Shown piece after piece: positions 41,859 to 50,227 of a stretch of 64,000 bases of DNA (its first letter is position 1; every line of letters begins with the position of its first letter). Position numbers and translations under genes: made by a program. The DNA is from Nonomuraea guangzhouensis (GTDB taxonomy: Bacteria > Actinomycetota > Actinomycetes > Streptosporangiales > Streptosporangiaceae): positions 231,436 through 295,435 of the forward strand of contig NZ_JAHKRM010000016.1 of assembly GCF_019396345.1 (NCBI RefSeq). Reading direction: 5' to 3'. The notes under the pieces were generated by a model. It searched no databases. It saw nothing but the letters and a program-made list of their open reading frames with translations, and was not told the DNA's origin.

Positions 41859-42302
41859 ATGACCGACTCACAGTTGACGGGTGCGATCTCACTCCCCGAT
41901 GGGACCTGGGTCCGTGGCCGTGGCCTCTTGAACGAGCCCCCTACGGGGCCCGCTCCCGACTACGGCCTCTACCTGGGTTCGTCGGGGTTGCGCCGGAAGG
42001 GTGGGGCCGGGTTGTCCTGGCCGCACGACTGGATCGACTGGCCGGACTTCCTCCTGCCCCGCGATCGTGACGACGCCGTGCGGCGGATCCGCGCGCTGTA
42101 CGAGCGGGCCCGCGCCGGGGAGCGGGTCGAGGTGGCCTGCGGCCATGGGGTCGGCCGCACCGGCACTGTCCTGGCCTGCCTGGCCGTGCTCTCCGGGCTG
42201 TCCCCGGCCGAGGCGATCACCTGGGCACGGCAGAACCACCATCGCCGGTCGGTCGAGACACCGTGGCAACGCGGCTGGGTCGCCCGCTTCCCGGTGGGCT
42301 GA
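41859..42302 (+). CDS. Protein-tyrosine-phosphatase-fold protein
   Basis: 147 residues, 16 bp after the cupin gene. The phosphate-binding loop CGHGVGRTG (Cys-x5-Arg, about residues 95-103) matches the active site of dual-specificity phosphatases, and the general-acid loop is plausibly in the WPDFLLPRDRDD region. It is short for the family. Likely cytoplasmic, dephosphorylating a protein or an inositol-type substrate; the substrate is unknown. Confidence 0.85.
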   Translation: MTDSQLTGAISLPDGTWVRGRGLLNEPPTGPAPDYGLYLGSSGLRRKGGAGLSWPHDWIDWPDFLLPRDRDDAVRRIRALYERARAGERVEVACGHGVGRTGTVLACLAVLSGLSPAEAITWARQNHHRRSVETPWQRGWVARFPVG

Positions 42303-42337
42303 ACCCCACGGTCCGGCCCGTCGGTAGGCTGGACGGC

Positions 42338-42928
42338 ATGGTGAAGAGCGTGGCCCGGGAGCCCGTTCCAGCACGTCGCGCCGACGCCGAGCGCAACATC
42401 GCGGCGATACTCGACGCGGGCATGCGGCTGCTCGGCGCCGACCCGGCCGCCAGCGTCGCCGACGTCGCCAAGGCCGCGGGAGTGGGCAGGGTGACGCTCT
42501 ACGGGCACTTCCCGTCTCGGGAGGCCCTGGTCGACGCCGTGCTCGATCACGCGATCGGCATCGCCGACCTGGCGCTGGGCGGCGTCGACATCGACGAGCA
42601 GCCGGCGCCCGAGGCCGTGGCGGCGCTGCTGCGATCGTCCTGGCAGGTGCTCGACCGGCATCGGCGGCTGTTCCTGGCCGCCGACCGGGTGCTGCCCATG
42701 GAGCGGATCCGCGAGCACCACGATGTTCCCCTGCGGCGGATCGAGCGCCTGATCGCCCGTGGGCGGGACGACGGCGACTTCCGTACCGACCTGCCGTTGT
42801 CGTGGCTGGTGACCACGTTCTTCGGCGTGCTGCACAGCGCCGCCCAGGAGGTGGAGTCCGGACGGCTGGAGCAGGCGGACGTCGAGCGGGTGCTCGTCAC
42901 GACCATGCTTTCGCTGCTGTGCCCCTGA
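42338..42928 (+). CDS. TetR-family transcriptional regulator
   Basis: 196 residues from ATG 42338. The N-terminal TetR HTH is ARRADAERNIAAILDAGMRL, then ADVAKAAGVGRVTLYGHFPSREALVDAVL. The C-terminal ligand domain is helical (RSSWQVLDRHRRLFLAADRV). Typical length. It follows the phosphatase gene at 35 bp on the same strand and converges with DUF305. The target is not obvious. Confidence 0.92.
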   Translation: MVKSVAREPVPARRADAERNIAAILDAGMRLLGADPAASVADVAKAAGVGRVTLYGHFPSREALVDAVLDHAIGIADLALGGVDIDEQPAPEAVAALLRSSWQVLDRHRRLFLAADRVLPMERIREHHDVPLRRIERLIARGRDDGDFRTDLPLSWLVTTFFGVLHSAAQEVESGRLEQADVERVLVTTMLSLLCP

Positions 42929-42937
42929 GACCACGGG

Positions 42938-43525
42938 TCAGAGCCGCTGGCCGATCTCCTGGAGCAGCGCCACCTCGCCCCGCTGGTGGATCACCATGTG
43001 CGCGGCCATCTTCTTGACCTCGGGGTGGGCCCCGTCGGTCTGCTCGGTGCGGGCCATCTCGACCGCGCCGTTGTGATGGGCGATCATCCCCTCCACGAAC
43101 AGCTTGTCGAACTCCTGGCCCTTGGCCGACGCGAGCTGCTTCATCACCTTCTCCGACAAGAGGCCCGGCATCTCATGCCCCATGTGGCCGGACATCGCGG
43201 GCTTGCCCCATGCGGTCAGCCAGCCCTTCATGGTGCCGATCTCCCGTTCCTGGTCCGTCTTGATCTTCGCCGCGAGCTCCTTGATCTGGACGTCACTCAC
43301 CCGGGACGCCGCCAGGCCGGCCATCTCCACCGCCTGCTCGTGATGCGGGATCATCATCTGCGTGAACATCACGTCGGCGTCGTTGGCCGACGGTGCCCTG
43401 GCCGCCGTCGCGGCGACGGGCGCGGCGCTCGACATGCCCTCGTGGCCGGTCATGCCGGTGCCTCCACATGCGGTGAGCAGGGCGAGCGCGCCCGTGGCGG
43501 CGTACACGCGCATTCTGGCCCGCAA
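42938..43525 (-). CDS. DUF305 lipoprotein
   Basis: 195 residues from a TTG at 43525, chosen for the GGGAGGGA six bases upstream; ATG 43513 is the alternative. A signal peptide with lipobox (LLTAC) is followed by the duplicated DUF305 motifs MIPHHEQAVEMAG and MIAHHNGAVEMAR, whose His pairs probably bind metal. DUF305 proteins occur at the cell surface, often in copper-related contexts. No copper genes are nearby here. Confidence 0.92.
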   Translation of the reverse strand: MRARMRVYAATGALALLTACGGTGMTGHEGMSSAAPVAATAARAPSANDADVMFTQMMIPHHEQAVEMAGLAASRVSDVQIKELAAKIKTDQEREIGTMKGWLTAWGKPAMSGHMGHEMPGLLSEKVMKQLASAKGQEFDKLFVEGMIAHHNGAVEMARTEQTDGAHPEVKKMAAHMVIHQRGEVALLQEIGQRL

Positions 43526-43556
43526 CGCGGTCCCTCCCAACTGGTTGGCTCAGCCT

Positions 43557-43614
43557 CCGCCTCTGTGGTGCCGCGCCCGGGTGGACGAGCGCGGCACCAC
43601 AGAAGCAGAGGCGG
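43557..43614 (-). terminator. Long hairpin downstream of the aminotransferase gene
   Basis: The left arm 43557-43576 pairs with 43589-43603 and, after a short bulge, on to 43614. The loop is about 12 nt. It lies 22 bp beyond the aminotransferase stop on that strand and just before the DUF305 start, so it separates the two minus-strand genes. Confidence 0.65.
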
Positions 43615-43635
43615 GGCAGGGTTATGTGCAGAGGA

Positions 43636-44799
43636 TCAAGCCGACAACGGGTTCACCGCTCGATGGTGCAGGCCGGTGACGGGGATCTCATGCAGGCTGC
43701 CGGAGTACAGATACTGGGTCATGCCGACCAGTAATCGCCGTACGTCCTCCTGCGGGCGGACCACCAGCCGGAGGAACTGGCTCGTCGTGCCCAGCTTGTT
43801 GCCGCACTCGCGTACGTACACGCCGTGCTCGGAGAGCAGGTGGTCGCGCAGCGGCACCCCATCGTGCCCGGGTGGCAGCTTCACCAGCAGGAAGTTGCCC
43901 TGCGAGGGCAGGACGGAAAGCTCCGGCATCGCGCTGAGCTGGTGGAACATCGCCCTTCTGTCCTGGCCGAGCAGCCTGAGGCTCTCCTGGTACTGGGGCA
44001 TGCACTGCTTCATCATGAACACCACCACCTCGGCGAACGAGTTGAGGTTCCACTTGGGCAGCGCGTCGCGTACCTTCCCGGCCAGCGCCGGGTTGGCGAC
44101 CATGTAGCCGAACCGGATGCCGTGCAGCCCGAAGTTCTTGCCGAGGCTGCGGAGCACGATCACGTTGGGCCGGACGGCGGCCTCCGCGGCTATGCCCGGG
44201 TATGGCTCGGCGTCCACGAAGTCGCCGAACGACTCGTCGACGATCACCAGGTCCAGGTCGATGAGCTGGTCGAGCAGCCACAGGACCTCATGTTTGGGCA
44301 GGTAGCCCCCGTCGGGATTGTTGGGGTTGCAGATCACCGCCACACGGGAGCCGCGCATGCGGATGAAGCGGACGTAGTCATTGACGTCGAGGGCGAAGTT
44401 GCGGCTCTCCATCAGCGGGTACATGTCGACCCGCTTCCCGGTCTCCATCGGCTGGTCGGTCCAGCGGCCGAAGGTGGGGATCGGCACCGCCAGGCTCTCC
44501 TTCACCAGCAGGTGGTCGATCCAGGTGATCAGCTCGGTGGAGCCGTTGCCCATGGCGACGGTCTGGGGATGAAGCCCCATCGTGGAGCAGAGCTCCGCGG
44601 TGATCGTGCCCGCGTCGCTCGGATAGAACTTAAGGATCGTCTCCAGGTTCCTCCCGAGGTGCTCGAATATTTCCGGGGTCGGGAAGTATGGGTTACACGG
44701 GATGCAGAAGTCCACCGGGGCACGCTGTCCCGATGAGCCGCGCAGCAGTGAGAAGTACGAAGGGCTGTGCGCCTGCGCTCGCAAAAGGCTGAGCTCCAC
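43636..44799 (-). CDS. PLP-dependent class I/II aminotransferase, HisC/CobD-like
   Basis: 387 residues from GTG 44799 with CCAGGAGG upstream. The PLP-binding pattern includes MGNGSTELITWI, CNPNNPDGGYLPKHEV, the conserved Asp in LVIVDESFGDF and the Schiff-base Lys in VLRSLGKNFGLHGIRFGYM, with the C-terminal Arg in QFLRLVVRPQ. Family members transaminate histidinol phosphate or aromatic amino acids, or decarboxylate threonine phosphate. No his or cob genes are nearby, so a secondary-metabolic role is equally possible. Confidence 0.92.
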   Translation of the reverse strand: MELSLLRAQAHSPSYFSLLRGSSGQRAPVDFCIPCNPYFPTPEIFEHLGRNLETILKFYPSDAGTITAELCSTMGLHPQTVAMGNGSTELITWIDHLLVKESLAVPIPTFGRWTDQPMETGKRVDMYPLMESRNFALDVNDYVRFIRMRGSRVAVICNPNNPDGGYLPKHEVLWLLDQLIDLDLVIVDESFGDFVDAEPYPGIAAEAAVRPNVIVLRSLGKNFGLHGIRFGYMVANPALAGKVRDALPKWNLNSFAEVVVFMMKQCMPQYQESLRLLGQDRRAMFHQLSAMPELSVLPSQGNFLLVKLPPGHDGVPLRDHLLSEHGVYVRECGNKLGTTSQFLRLVVRPQEDVRRLLVGMTQYLYSGSLHEIPVTGLHHRAVNPLSA

Positions 44800-44914
44800 G
44801 ACACCTCCTGGGGCACGTGTCCGGACGTGAGTAGGTACGCGTAGCTTTGGGAGTCGGTTCAGCCGATAACGACCTTTCGGCCCGCGCGCTCGCCGGACGA
44901 TCCCGTCCGCGGCC

Positions 44915-46288
44915 CTACTTGGCGGACCACATTCCCAGGTGGGAACCCGTGTCGGACGCCTGGAGCGCGGCCGGGTCGAACGAGCGGGCGCCGTCGGTGG
45001 TCAGACCGCCGGTGGAGCCGGGCAGCACCCAGGCCGCCCCGGTGCCCTTGGCCGTGCCGCTCTCCCCGGGGGCGCCGACGCCGAGGTCGGCCTTGCCGTC
45101 GCCGTTGGGGTCGCGCAGGCTGACGGAGGCGCCGAACCGGTCCCCGTCCTCGGCCGTCCCGGGCACGCCCGGACTGGCCTGCGTGAACAGCCGCGCACCG
45201 GCTGGGCCGTCCCTGCCGCCGCGGAACAGCAGCACGGCGCCTCCACCGGCCTTGCCCGGCAGCCCGGCGGCGAGGTCGGCGTACCCGTCGCCGTCCACGT
45301 CCCCGGCGGCCAGATCGAAGCCGAACTGGTCGCCCCGCTCTCCCGTCCCCGGCACGCCGGGGCTGTCCTGGGTGAGGGTACGGGTGCGCCGGCCGGGGCC
45401 GTCCGCCGAGCCGTACAGGATCTTGATGGTGCCCTTGTCGCTCTTGAGGGTGTCGACGAAGCCGCCGGGGGCGACGCGCATCACCAGGTCGCCGTAGTGG
45501 TCGCCGTCGATGTCGCCCACGGTGGCGGTGGTGGCGGCGTCCAGCCTCGCCGGCCGCCCGGCGAGGCCCTGCGGGCCGCCCTTCCAGAACAGGGACGGCT
45601 CGGCCCGTTCCTCCCAGGCGTGCATGGTGACCAGGTCGTCCTTGCCGTCGCCGGTCAGGTCGCCCGCGACCAGCCTCTTCGGGTCCTCGTAGGAGCCGCC
45701 CAAAGTCACCTTGCGGGCGGCGCTGCCGTCACGTCGGAACGGGCCGTGGAAGATGTTCACGGTCCCCCTCTCGCCGGTGGCGGCCAGGTCGGCGCTGCCG
45801 TCGCCGTCGAAGTCGCCGGCGGCCAGCTCCCGGCCTTCGGCCCGGTCGACCAGGTCCGGCGCCACTCCGGGGCGCGGGGGGTCGATCAGCGGGGTGCCCA
45901 GCGCCAGCCCGTCCTTGCCGCCCCACAGCAGGGTGACGAACCGCCGGTCCAGATCGAACGGGTTGTACGAGCTGACGGCCAGATCGGTGTAGCCGTCGGC
46001 GTTGAAGTCGCCGGCCGCCGTGCGGGCCCCGAACGCGTCCGCGGCCACGGGGTCGTTCGGCACGTTGGCGCTGTCGAGGTGGAGGATCCGGCGCCGGGCG
46101 GGATCGACCCCACTGGCCGCGCCATACAAGATAGCGATATATCCGGCTTTAAGGGTGTGGCCGACCGTGCCCGAGGGCGCGGAGATCGCGTAGTCCTCGT
46201 AGCCGTCGCCGTTGAAGTCGACGGTGCCGCCTCCGTGAGGGGCCAGCACGAGGGACGCGCAGATCACCGCACTCGCGACAGCCCACAC
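44915..46288 (-). CDS. Exported FG-GAP/VCBS-repeat protein
   Basis: 457 residues. A short signal peptide (MWAVASAVICASLVLAP) precedes at least six FG-GAP blades with calcium loops of the form DFNGDGYEDYAIS, DFNADGYTDLAVS, DFDGDGSADLA and DVDGDGYADLAAG. This forms an integrin-alpha-like beta-propeller outside the cell. There is no catalytic domain, so it is probably an adhesion or binding protein. Monocistronic on the minus strand, divergent from the GntR operon. Confidence 0.92.
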   Translation of the reverse strand: MWAVASAVICASLVLAPHGGGTVDFNGDGYEDYAISAPSGTVGHTLKAGYIAILYGAASGVDPARRRILHLDSANVPNDPVAADAFGARTAAGDFNADGYTDLAVSSYNPFDLDRRFVTLLWGGKDGLALGTPLIDPPRPGVAPDLVDRAEGRELAAGDFDGDGSADLAATGERGTVNIFHGPFRRDGSAARKVTLGGSYEDPKRLVAGDLTGDGKDDLVTMHAWEERAEPSLFWKGGPQGLAGRPARLDAATTATVGDIDGDHYGDLVMRVAPGGFVDTLKSDKGTIKILYGSADGPGRRTRTLTQDSPGVPGTGERGDQFGFDLAAGDVDGDGYADLAAGLPGKAGGGAVLLFRGGRDGPAGARLFTQASPGVPGTAEDGDRFGASVSLRDPNGDGKADLGVGAPGESGTAKGTGAAWVLPGSTGGLTTDGARSFDPAALQASDTGSHLGMWSAK

Positions 46289-46335
46289 AGATCCTCCACC
46301 TGGCCCTCGATCTCAGCACGATACACAACGAGTGG

Positions 46336-46384
46336 TTGACACCATCCAGGTCGAGCAGAAAAGATACGGTCGTCCGTACAACTT
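46336..46384 (+). promoter_or_regulatory. Promoter and candidate operator of the GntR operon
   Basis: TTGACA at 46336-46341 with an AAAGAT-like -10 about 18 bp downstream. Immediately after it, 46369-46384 carries GTCGTCCGTACAACTT. The reverse complement of this, with one substitution, recurs at 57573-57588. It is weakly palindromic (GTTGT-N4-ACGAC). This is a probable autoregulatory site for the UTRA-type regulator. Confidence 0.6.
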
Positions 46385-46397
46385 AGGACGTGAGCGT

Positions 46398-47165
46398 ATG
46401 ACCGACTGGGAACGCCGGCTGGGTCTCGACCCGTCAGCCGCTGTGCCGCTCTACTACCAGCTCCGCGAGCGTCTGCGCGCGGTCATCCGCGACTGCGAGC
46501 CCGACACGCTGATCCCCGCCGAGAAGGACCTCATGGTCTACGCGGGCGTGAGCCGGGCGACGGCCCGCCGGGCGATCGGCGACCTGGTGCAGGAGGGCCT
46601 GCTGGTGGCCAGGCAGGGCAGCGGCACCTACACCGCCCCGCTGGCCGTGGCCCCCGAGCTGGGCGCGCGCCCGGCCGGCTTCACCGAGACGATGGCGCGA
46701 CTCGGCCGCAAGCCGACGACGCGGGTGCTCAAGGCCCATCTGCAGTCGGCCGGCGCCGACGTCGCCGTGGCGCTCGGCCTGCGGGAGGAGCAGCAGGTCG
46801 TCTTCGTCGAGCGGCTGCGGTTGATCGAAGGCGCGCCCTGCATGCTGGAGAGCGCCCACCTGCCCGCCGAGCTGGTGCCCGGCATCCTCGACGAGGACCT
46901 GACCGGCTCGCTGTACGACCTGCTGCGCATGAAGTACGGACTGACTCCCGCGAGCGGCAGGGAGACCATCGGGGCGGTCAACGCCGACTACCGGCTGGCC
47001 GAGCTGCTGCACGTCCCCATCGCCGCCGCCCTGCTGGCGACCGCCCGCAACACCTGCACCGAGAGCGGCGTCGCGCTCGAATACACCATCCGCCACGCGC
47101 GCGGCGACTTCGCCGTGTTCTCCGTGGAGCTCAACGACGCCAAGAACGCCCTGATGGGCCAGTAA
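46398..47165 (+). CDS. GntR-family regulator with UTRA domain
   Basis: 255 residues from ATG 46398. The GntR winged helix is at about residues 10-75 (AVPLYYQLRERLRAVI, MVYAGVSRATARRAIGDLVQ). The UTRA effector domain is at about 90-245 (ETMARLGRKPTTRVLKAHLQ, EQQVVFVERLRLIEGAPCML, GALYDLL-like TGSLYDLLRMKYGL). UTRA regulators often sense phosphorylated sugars. It is the first gene before the nine-gene catabolic operon, 61 bp away, and is its likely repressor. Confidence 0.95.
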   Translation: MTDWERRLGLDPSAAVPLYYQLRERLRAVIRDCEPDTLIPAEKDLMVYAGVSRATARRAIGDLVQEGLLVARQGSGTYTAPLAVAPELGARPAGFTETMARLGRKPTTRVLKAHLQSAGADVAVALGLREEQQVVFVERLRLIEGAPCMLESAHLPAELVPGILDEDLTGSLYDLLRMKYGLTPASGRETIGAVNADYRLAELLHVPIAAALLATARNTCTESGVALEYTIRHARGDFAVFSVELNDAKNALMGQ

Positions 47166-47179
47166 CCCCCCAACTTTCT

Positions 47180-47200
47180 GCCACCTTGCGGTCCGGTGGC
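47180..47200 (+). terminator. Small hairpin between the regulator and the operon
   Basis: GCCACC at 47180-47185 pairs with GGTGGC at 47195-47200 (9-nt loop). There is no T-run, so at most it tunes read-through between the regulator gene and the transporter genes. Confidence 0.3.
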
Positions 47201-47226
47201 GGAGCCTTGCCTTCCGGAGGTTGAGC

Positions 47227-48516
47227 ATGACCATGTTGACCCGGCGCAACCTGCTCAGAACCGCCGCGCTGGCCACGGCGTCCGGCGTGCTCGCCGCCTG
47301 CGGCTCATCGGACCCGGTGGCCACCGTGCCCGCCGACGGGGTGCCGCGAGGGAAGATCTCCGTCTGGCTGCACCAGACCAAGTCGTACGACGCGGTCTTC
47401 ACCCCGCTGTTACGCAGCTACATGCAGGAGTTCGGCGGCGTCGACATCACCCCGCTCTACGTGCCCTCGGACAAGCTCGACGCCAAGCTGCTGACCGCCT
47501 TCGCCGGTGACGTGCCGCCCGACCTGGTCAAGATCGGCGGCTGGACCATCCCCGGCCACGCGCGCAAGGGCCGGCTCGCCCCGATCATCCCCAAGGCCAT
47601 GGGGGTGGCCGACGAGAAGGCGCTGATCCAGGACTACGACCCGGCCGCGATCGGTTCGCTGTCGTACGAGGGCAAGCTCTATGGCGTCCCCATCGACTAC
47701 ACGATCTGCTACCTCTACTACCGCAGGGACAGGTTCATAGAAGCCGGGCTCGATCCGGACAAGCCCCCCACGACCTGGGAGGAGGTCGCCGAGTACAGCA
47801 AGAAGCTGACCTCGGCCGACGGCAAGAAGGTGGGCCTGCAGTGGATCCTGGGCAATCCGCAGTGGACGCTGATGCAGCTGCTCGCCCTGGTCAAGGGGAA
47901 GGGCGGCGGGATACTCAGCGCCGACGCGAGCAAGGCGACGCTGTCCACTGACGCGGGTGTCGAGGCGCTGCGTTACTACGGGAGCCTGGGCAACGCGAAG
48001 CTGTCCAACCCGCTGTCCGGTTTCGGGCTGTTCGCCACCGGGGAGGCGGCCATGCTGGTCTCCGGGCTGTTCGCGATGGATCTGTTCCCCACGCTGAGCC
48101 CCAAGCTGACCTTCGGCAAGGTCTTCGACATCGCCCCGATGCCGCGCTGGGACGCCGGCCAACCCGTCGCCCCCGCCTACACCTGGGGCTGGGCGGTGGC
48201 CAAGCAGTCGAAGCTGCCCTACACCGCCTGGCACTTCGTCGACTACCTCCAGCGCCAGGACGTCGCGGCCAAGCAGCTCAAGGACGCCAGCCTGCTCACG
48301 CCGGTCAAGGGCTGGGAGAAGCTGACGGGTGCCGACCAGAAGGCGCTGGACATCATGGCGGCCGCCGCCCCGCACGCCGACTTCGGCCCGCAGACGCCGG
48401 TGTGGAACGAGATGGCCAAGGCGCTGACCGACGCCGCCGACGCGGTCGCCTTCGGCAAGAAGACGCCCGAGCAGGCGGCCGCGGACTTCGACCAGGCGAT
48501 GCGGATCACGCTGTGA
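47227..48516 (+). CDS. Extracellular sugar-binding lipoprotein (family 1 SBP)
   Basis: 429 residues from ATG 47227 with GGAGG six bases upstream. The N-terminus has twin arginines (TRRNLLRTAALATASG) and a lipobox (LAACGSS), so it is exported and anchored. The mature part is a family 1 binding protein with KISVWLHQTKSYDAVFTPLL, DVPPDLVKIGGWTIPGHAR and YTWGWAVAKQSKLPYTAWHF. It belongs with the MalFG-type permeases that follow, and imports an unknown oligosaccharide or glycoside. Confidence 0.94.
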   Translation: MTMLTRRNLLRTAALATASGVLAACGSSDPVATVPADGVPRGKISVWLHQTKSYDAVFTPLLRSYMQEFGGVDITPLYVPSDKLDAKLLTAFAGDVPPDLVKIGGWTIPGHARKGRLAPIIPKAMGVADEKALIQDYDPAAIGSLSYEGKLYGVPIDYTICYLYYRRDRFIEAGLDPDKPPTTWEEVAEYSKKLTSADGKKVGLQWILGNPQWTLMQLLALVKGKGGGILSADASKATLSTDAGVEALRYYGSLGNAKLSNPLSGFGLFATGEAAMLVSGLFAMDLFPTLSPKLTFGKVFDIAPMPRWDAGQPVAPAYTWGWAVAKQSKLPYTAWHFVDYLQRQDVAAKQLKDASLLTPVKGWEKLTGADQKALDIMAAAAPHADFGPQTPVWNEMAKALTDAADAVAFGKKTPEQAAADFDQAMRITL

Positions 48517-49430
48517 CGGTGTCCTTACGGCTGGTGCCGCCCATCGCCCAGGTCTCGGGCAAGGGCCAGCGATGGGCGGAGGCACGTACCGGTGGCCTGC
48601 TGGCCCTGCCGGCGGCGGTCTACTTCCTGGTCTTCTGGCTCGTGCCGTTCGTCGTGGCCGTGTATCTCAGCTTCACCAGCTACGACCTGGCCGGGACGCC
48701 CGAATGGACCGGCCTGGACAACTACCGCAGGATGCTCGGCGACCCCGGCTTCTGGAACTCGGCCCGCGTCACCGCCGCCTACACGATCGGGTCCGTGGTC
48801 CCGTCGATCGTGCTCGGCCTGGCGATAGCGGTGCCGCTGAGCAAGCCGGGCAGGTACAACGCCTTCCTCCGCGGCCTGGTCATGATCCCGGCGGCGATGC
48901 CACTGGTGGCCACCTCGATGGTGTGGTCGGTGATCTTCGCCGAGAAGGGCCTGGCGAACGCGCTGATCGGGCTGTTCGGGGCCGCGCCGAAGCCGTGGCT
49001 GACCGACGAGGGGCTCGCGCTCTGGGCGCTGGTGATCATGACGACCTGGAAGCATCTCGGGCTGTTCGTGATCATCCTGACCGCGGGGCTGCAGGGGCTG
49101 CCGCTGAGCGTGTTCGAGGCGGCCGCGCTCGACGGCGCCGGTCCGGTGCGGATCTTCTACCGCATCACGCTTCCGCTGCTGCGCCGCACGCTGCTGTTCG
49201 TGCTGGTCATCGCGGTGGTCGGGGCGATGCAGTCGTTCGTGCCGGCCTTCCTGCTGACCAAGGGCGGACCGGCCGGCGCCACCGAGGTGCTGCCGCTCTA
49301 CCTGTGGGCGACCGGCTTCGGGTTCGAGCGCATGGGCTACGCCTCGGCGATCGCGATGGTGCTGCTGGTGGCCATGCTGCTGCTCTCGCTGGTGCAGTTC
49401 AGGGTGCTCAGGGGAGGCGAGGAAGGGTGA
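48513..49430 (+). CDS. Sugar ABC transporter permease (MalF/UgpA type)
   Basis: 305 residues from a GTG overlapping the previous stop (GTGA). Six membrane helices are visible, with the EAA loop VFEAAALDGAGPVRIFYRITLP near the C-terminus. The first helix is preceded by GGLLALPAAVYFLVF. It is partner to the second permease. There is no ATPase gene in the operon. Confidence 0.94.
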   Translation: MTVSLRLVPPIAQVSGKGQRWAEARTGGLLALPAAVYFLVFWLVPFVVAVYLSFTSYDLAGTPEWTGLDNYRRMLGDPGFWNSARVTAAYTIGSVVPSIVLGLAIAVPLSKPGRYNAFLRGLVMIPAAMPLVATSMVWSVIFAEKGLANALIGLFGAAPKPWLTDEGLALWALVIMTTWKHLGLFVIILTAGLQGLPLSVFEAAALDGAGPVRIFYRITLPLLRRTLLFVLVIAVVGAMQSFVPAFLLTKGGPAGATEVLPLYLWATGFGFERMGYASAIAMVLLVAMLLLSLVQFRVLRGGEEG

Positions 49431-50227
49431 AGGTGGTCCGCGGCACGCTGCTGACGCTGGTCGTCGCCGTCCTGCTGCTGCCGGTGTACGCGATGTTCGC
49501 GGTCTCGTCCGCGTCGGACGTGACCGATCTGGGCGGGTTCGACTTCGACGCGTCCCAACTGGGTGCGCACGTCTCGCAGCTGTTCAACCAGGGCGACTTC
49601 CCCGTCTATCTGGGCAACAGCCTGATCCTCTCGCTCGGCATCGGCGTCCTCGAAGTGATCTTCTCCTCCGCCGCCGGGTACGCGCTCGCGCAGCTCCGGT
49701 TTCCGGGCAGCCGGGTGCTGTTCGCGCTCATCGTGGGGACGCTCTCGCTGTCGCCGATCGTGGTGCTCGTGCCGATGTACCTCATCGTCAAGGAGCTGGG
49801 CTGGATCAACTCCTATCAGGGCATGATCGTGCCGTTCATGATGAGCGCTTTCGGGGTGTTCCTGGTCCGTCAGTTCGCCCTGGCGATACCGCGTGAGCTG
49901 CTGCTGTCGGCGCGGGTGGACGGTGCGAGCGAGTTGCGGATCTTCGTCCGCATCGGGGCGCCGCTGTTGCGGCCGGCGCTGCTCACGCTCTTCCTGCTGC
50001 AGTTCCTCGCGCAGTGGGACAACCTGCTGTGGCCGCTCATCGTGGCCAACGATCCCGGCCTCTGGCCGCTGCCCGTGGGGCTTTCCCAGCTCCAGACGGA
50101 GTACGACTTCAGCATCGGCCTGGTCAGCACCGCGGCCCTGATCACGGCGGTGCCGCCGCTGGTGCTGATGTTCATGTTGCAGCGCTACTACGTGGCCGGG
50201 CTGACCCTGGGAGGGGTGCGGAAATGA
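49427..50227 (+). CDS. Sugar ABC transporter permease (MalG type)
   Basis: 266 residues from a GTG overlapping the previous stop, with GAGGAAGG upstream. Six membrane helices and the EAA loop LLLSARVDGASELRIFVRIGAP are present. Together with the preceding permease and binding protein it forms a CUT1-type importer. It presumably borrows a shared ATPase such as MsiK, as is common in actinomycetes; that is inference. Confidence 0.94.
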   Translation: MKVVRGTLLTLVVAVLLLPVYAMFAVSSASDVTDLGGFDFDASQLGAHVSQLFNQGDFPVYLGNSLILSLGIGVLEVIFSSAAGYALAQLRFPGSRVLFALIVGTLSLSPIVVLVPMYLIVKELGWINSYQGMIVPFMMSAFGVFLVRQFALAIPRELLLSARVDGASELRIFVRIGAPLLRPALLTLFLLQFLAQWDNLLWPLIVANDPGLWPLPVGLSQLQTEYDFSIGLVSTAALITAVPPLVLMFMLQRYYVAGLTLGGVRK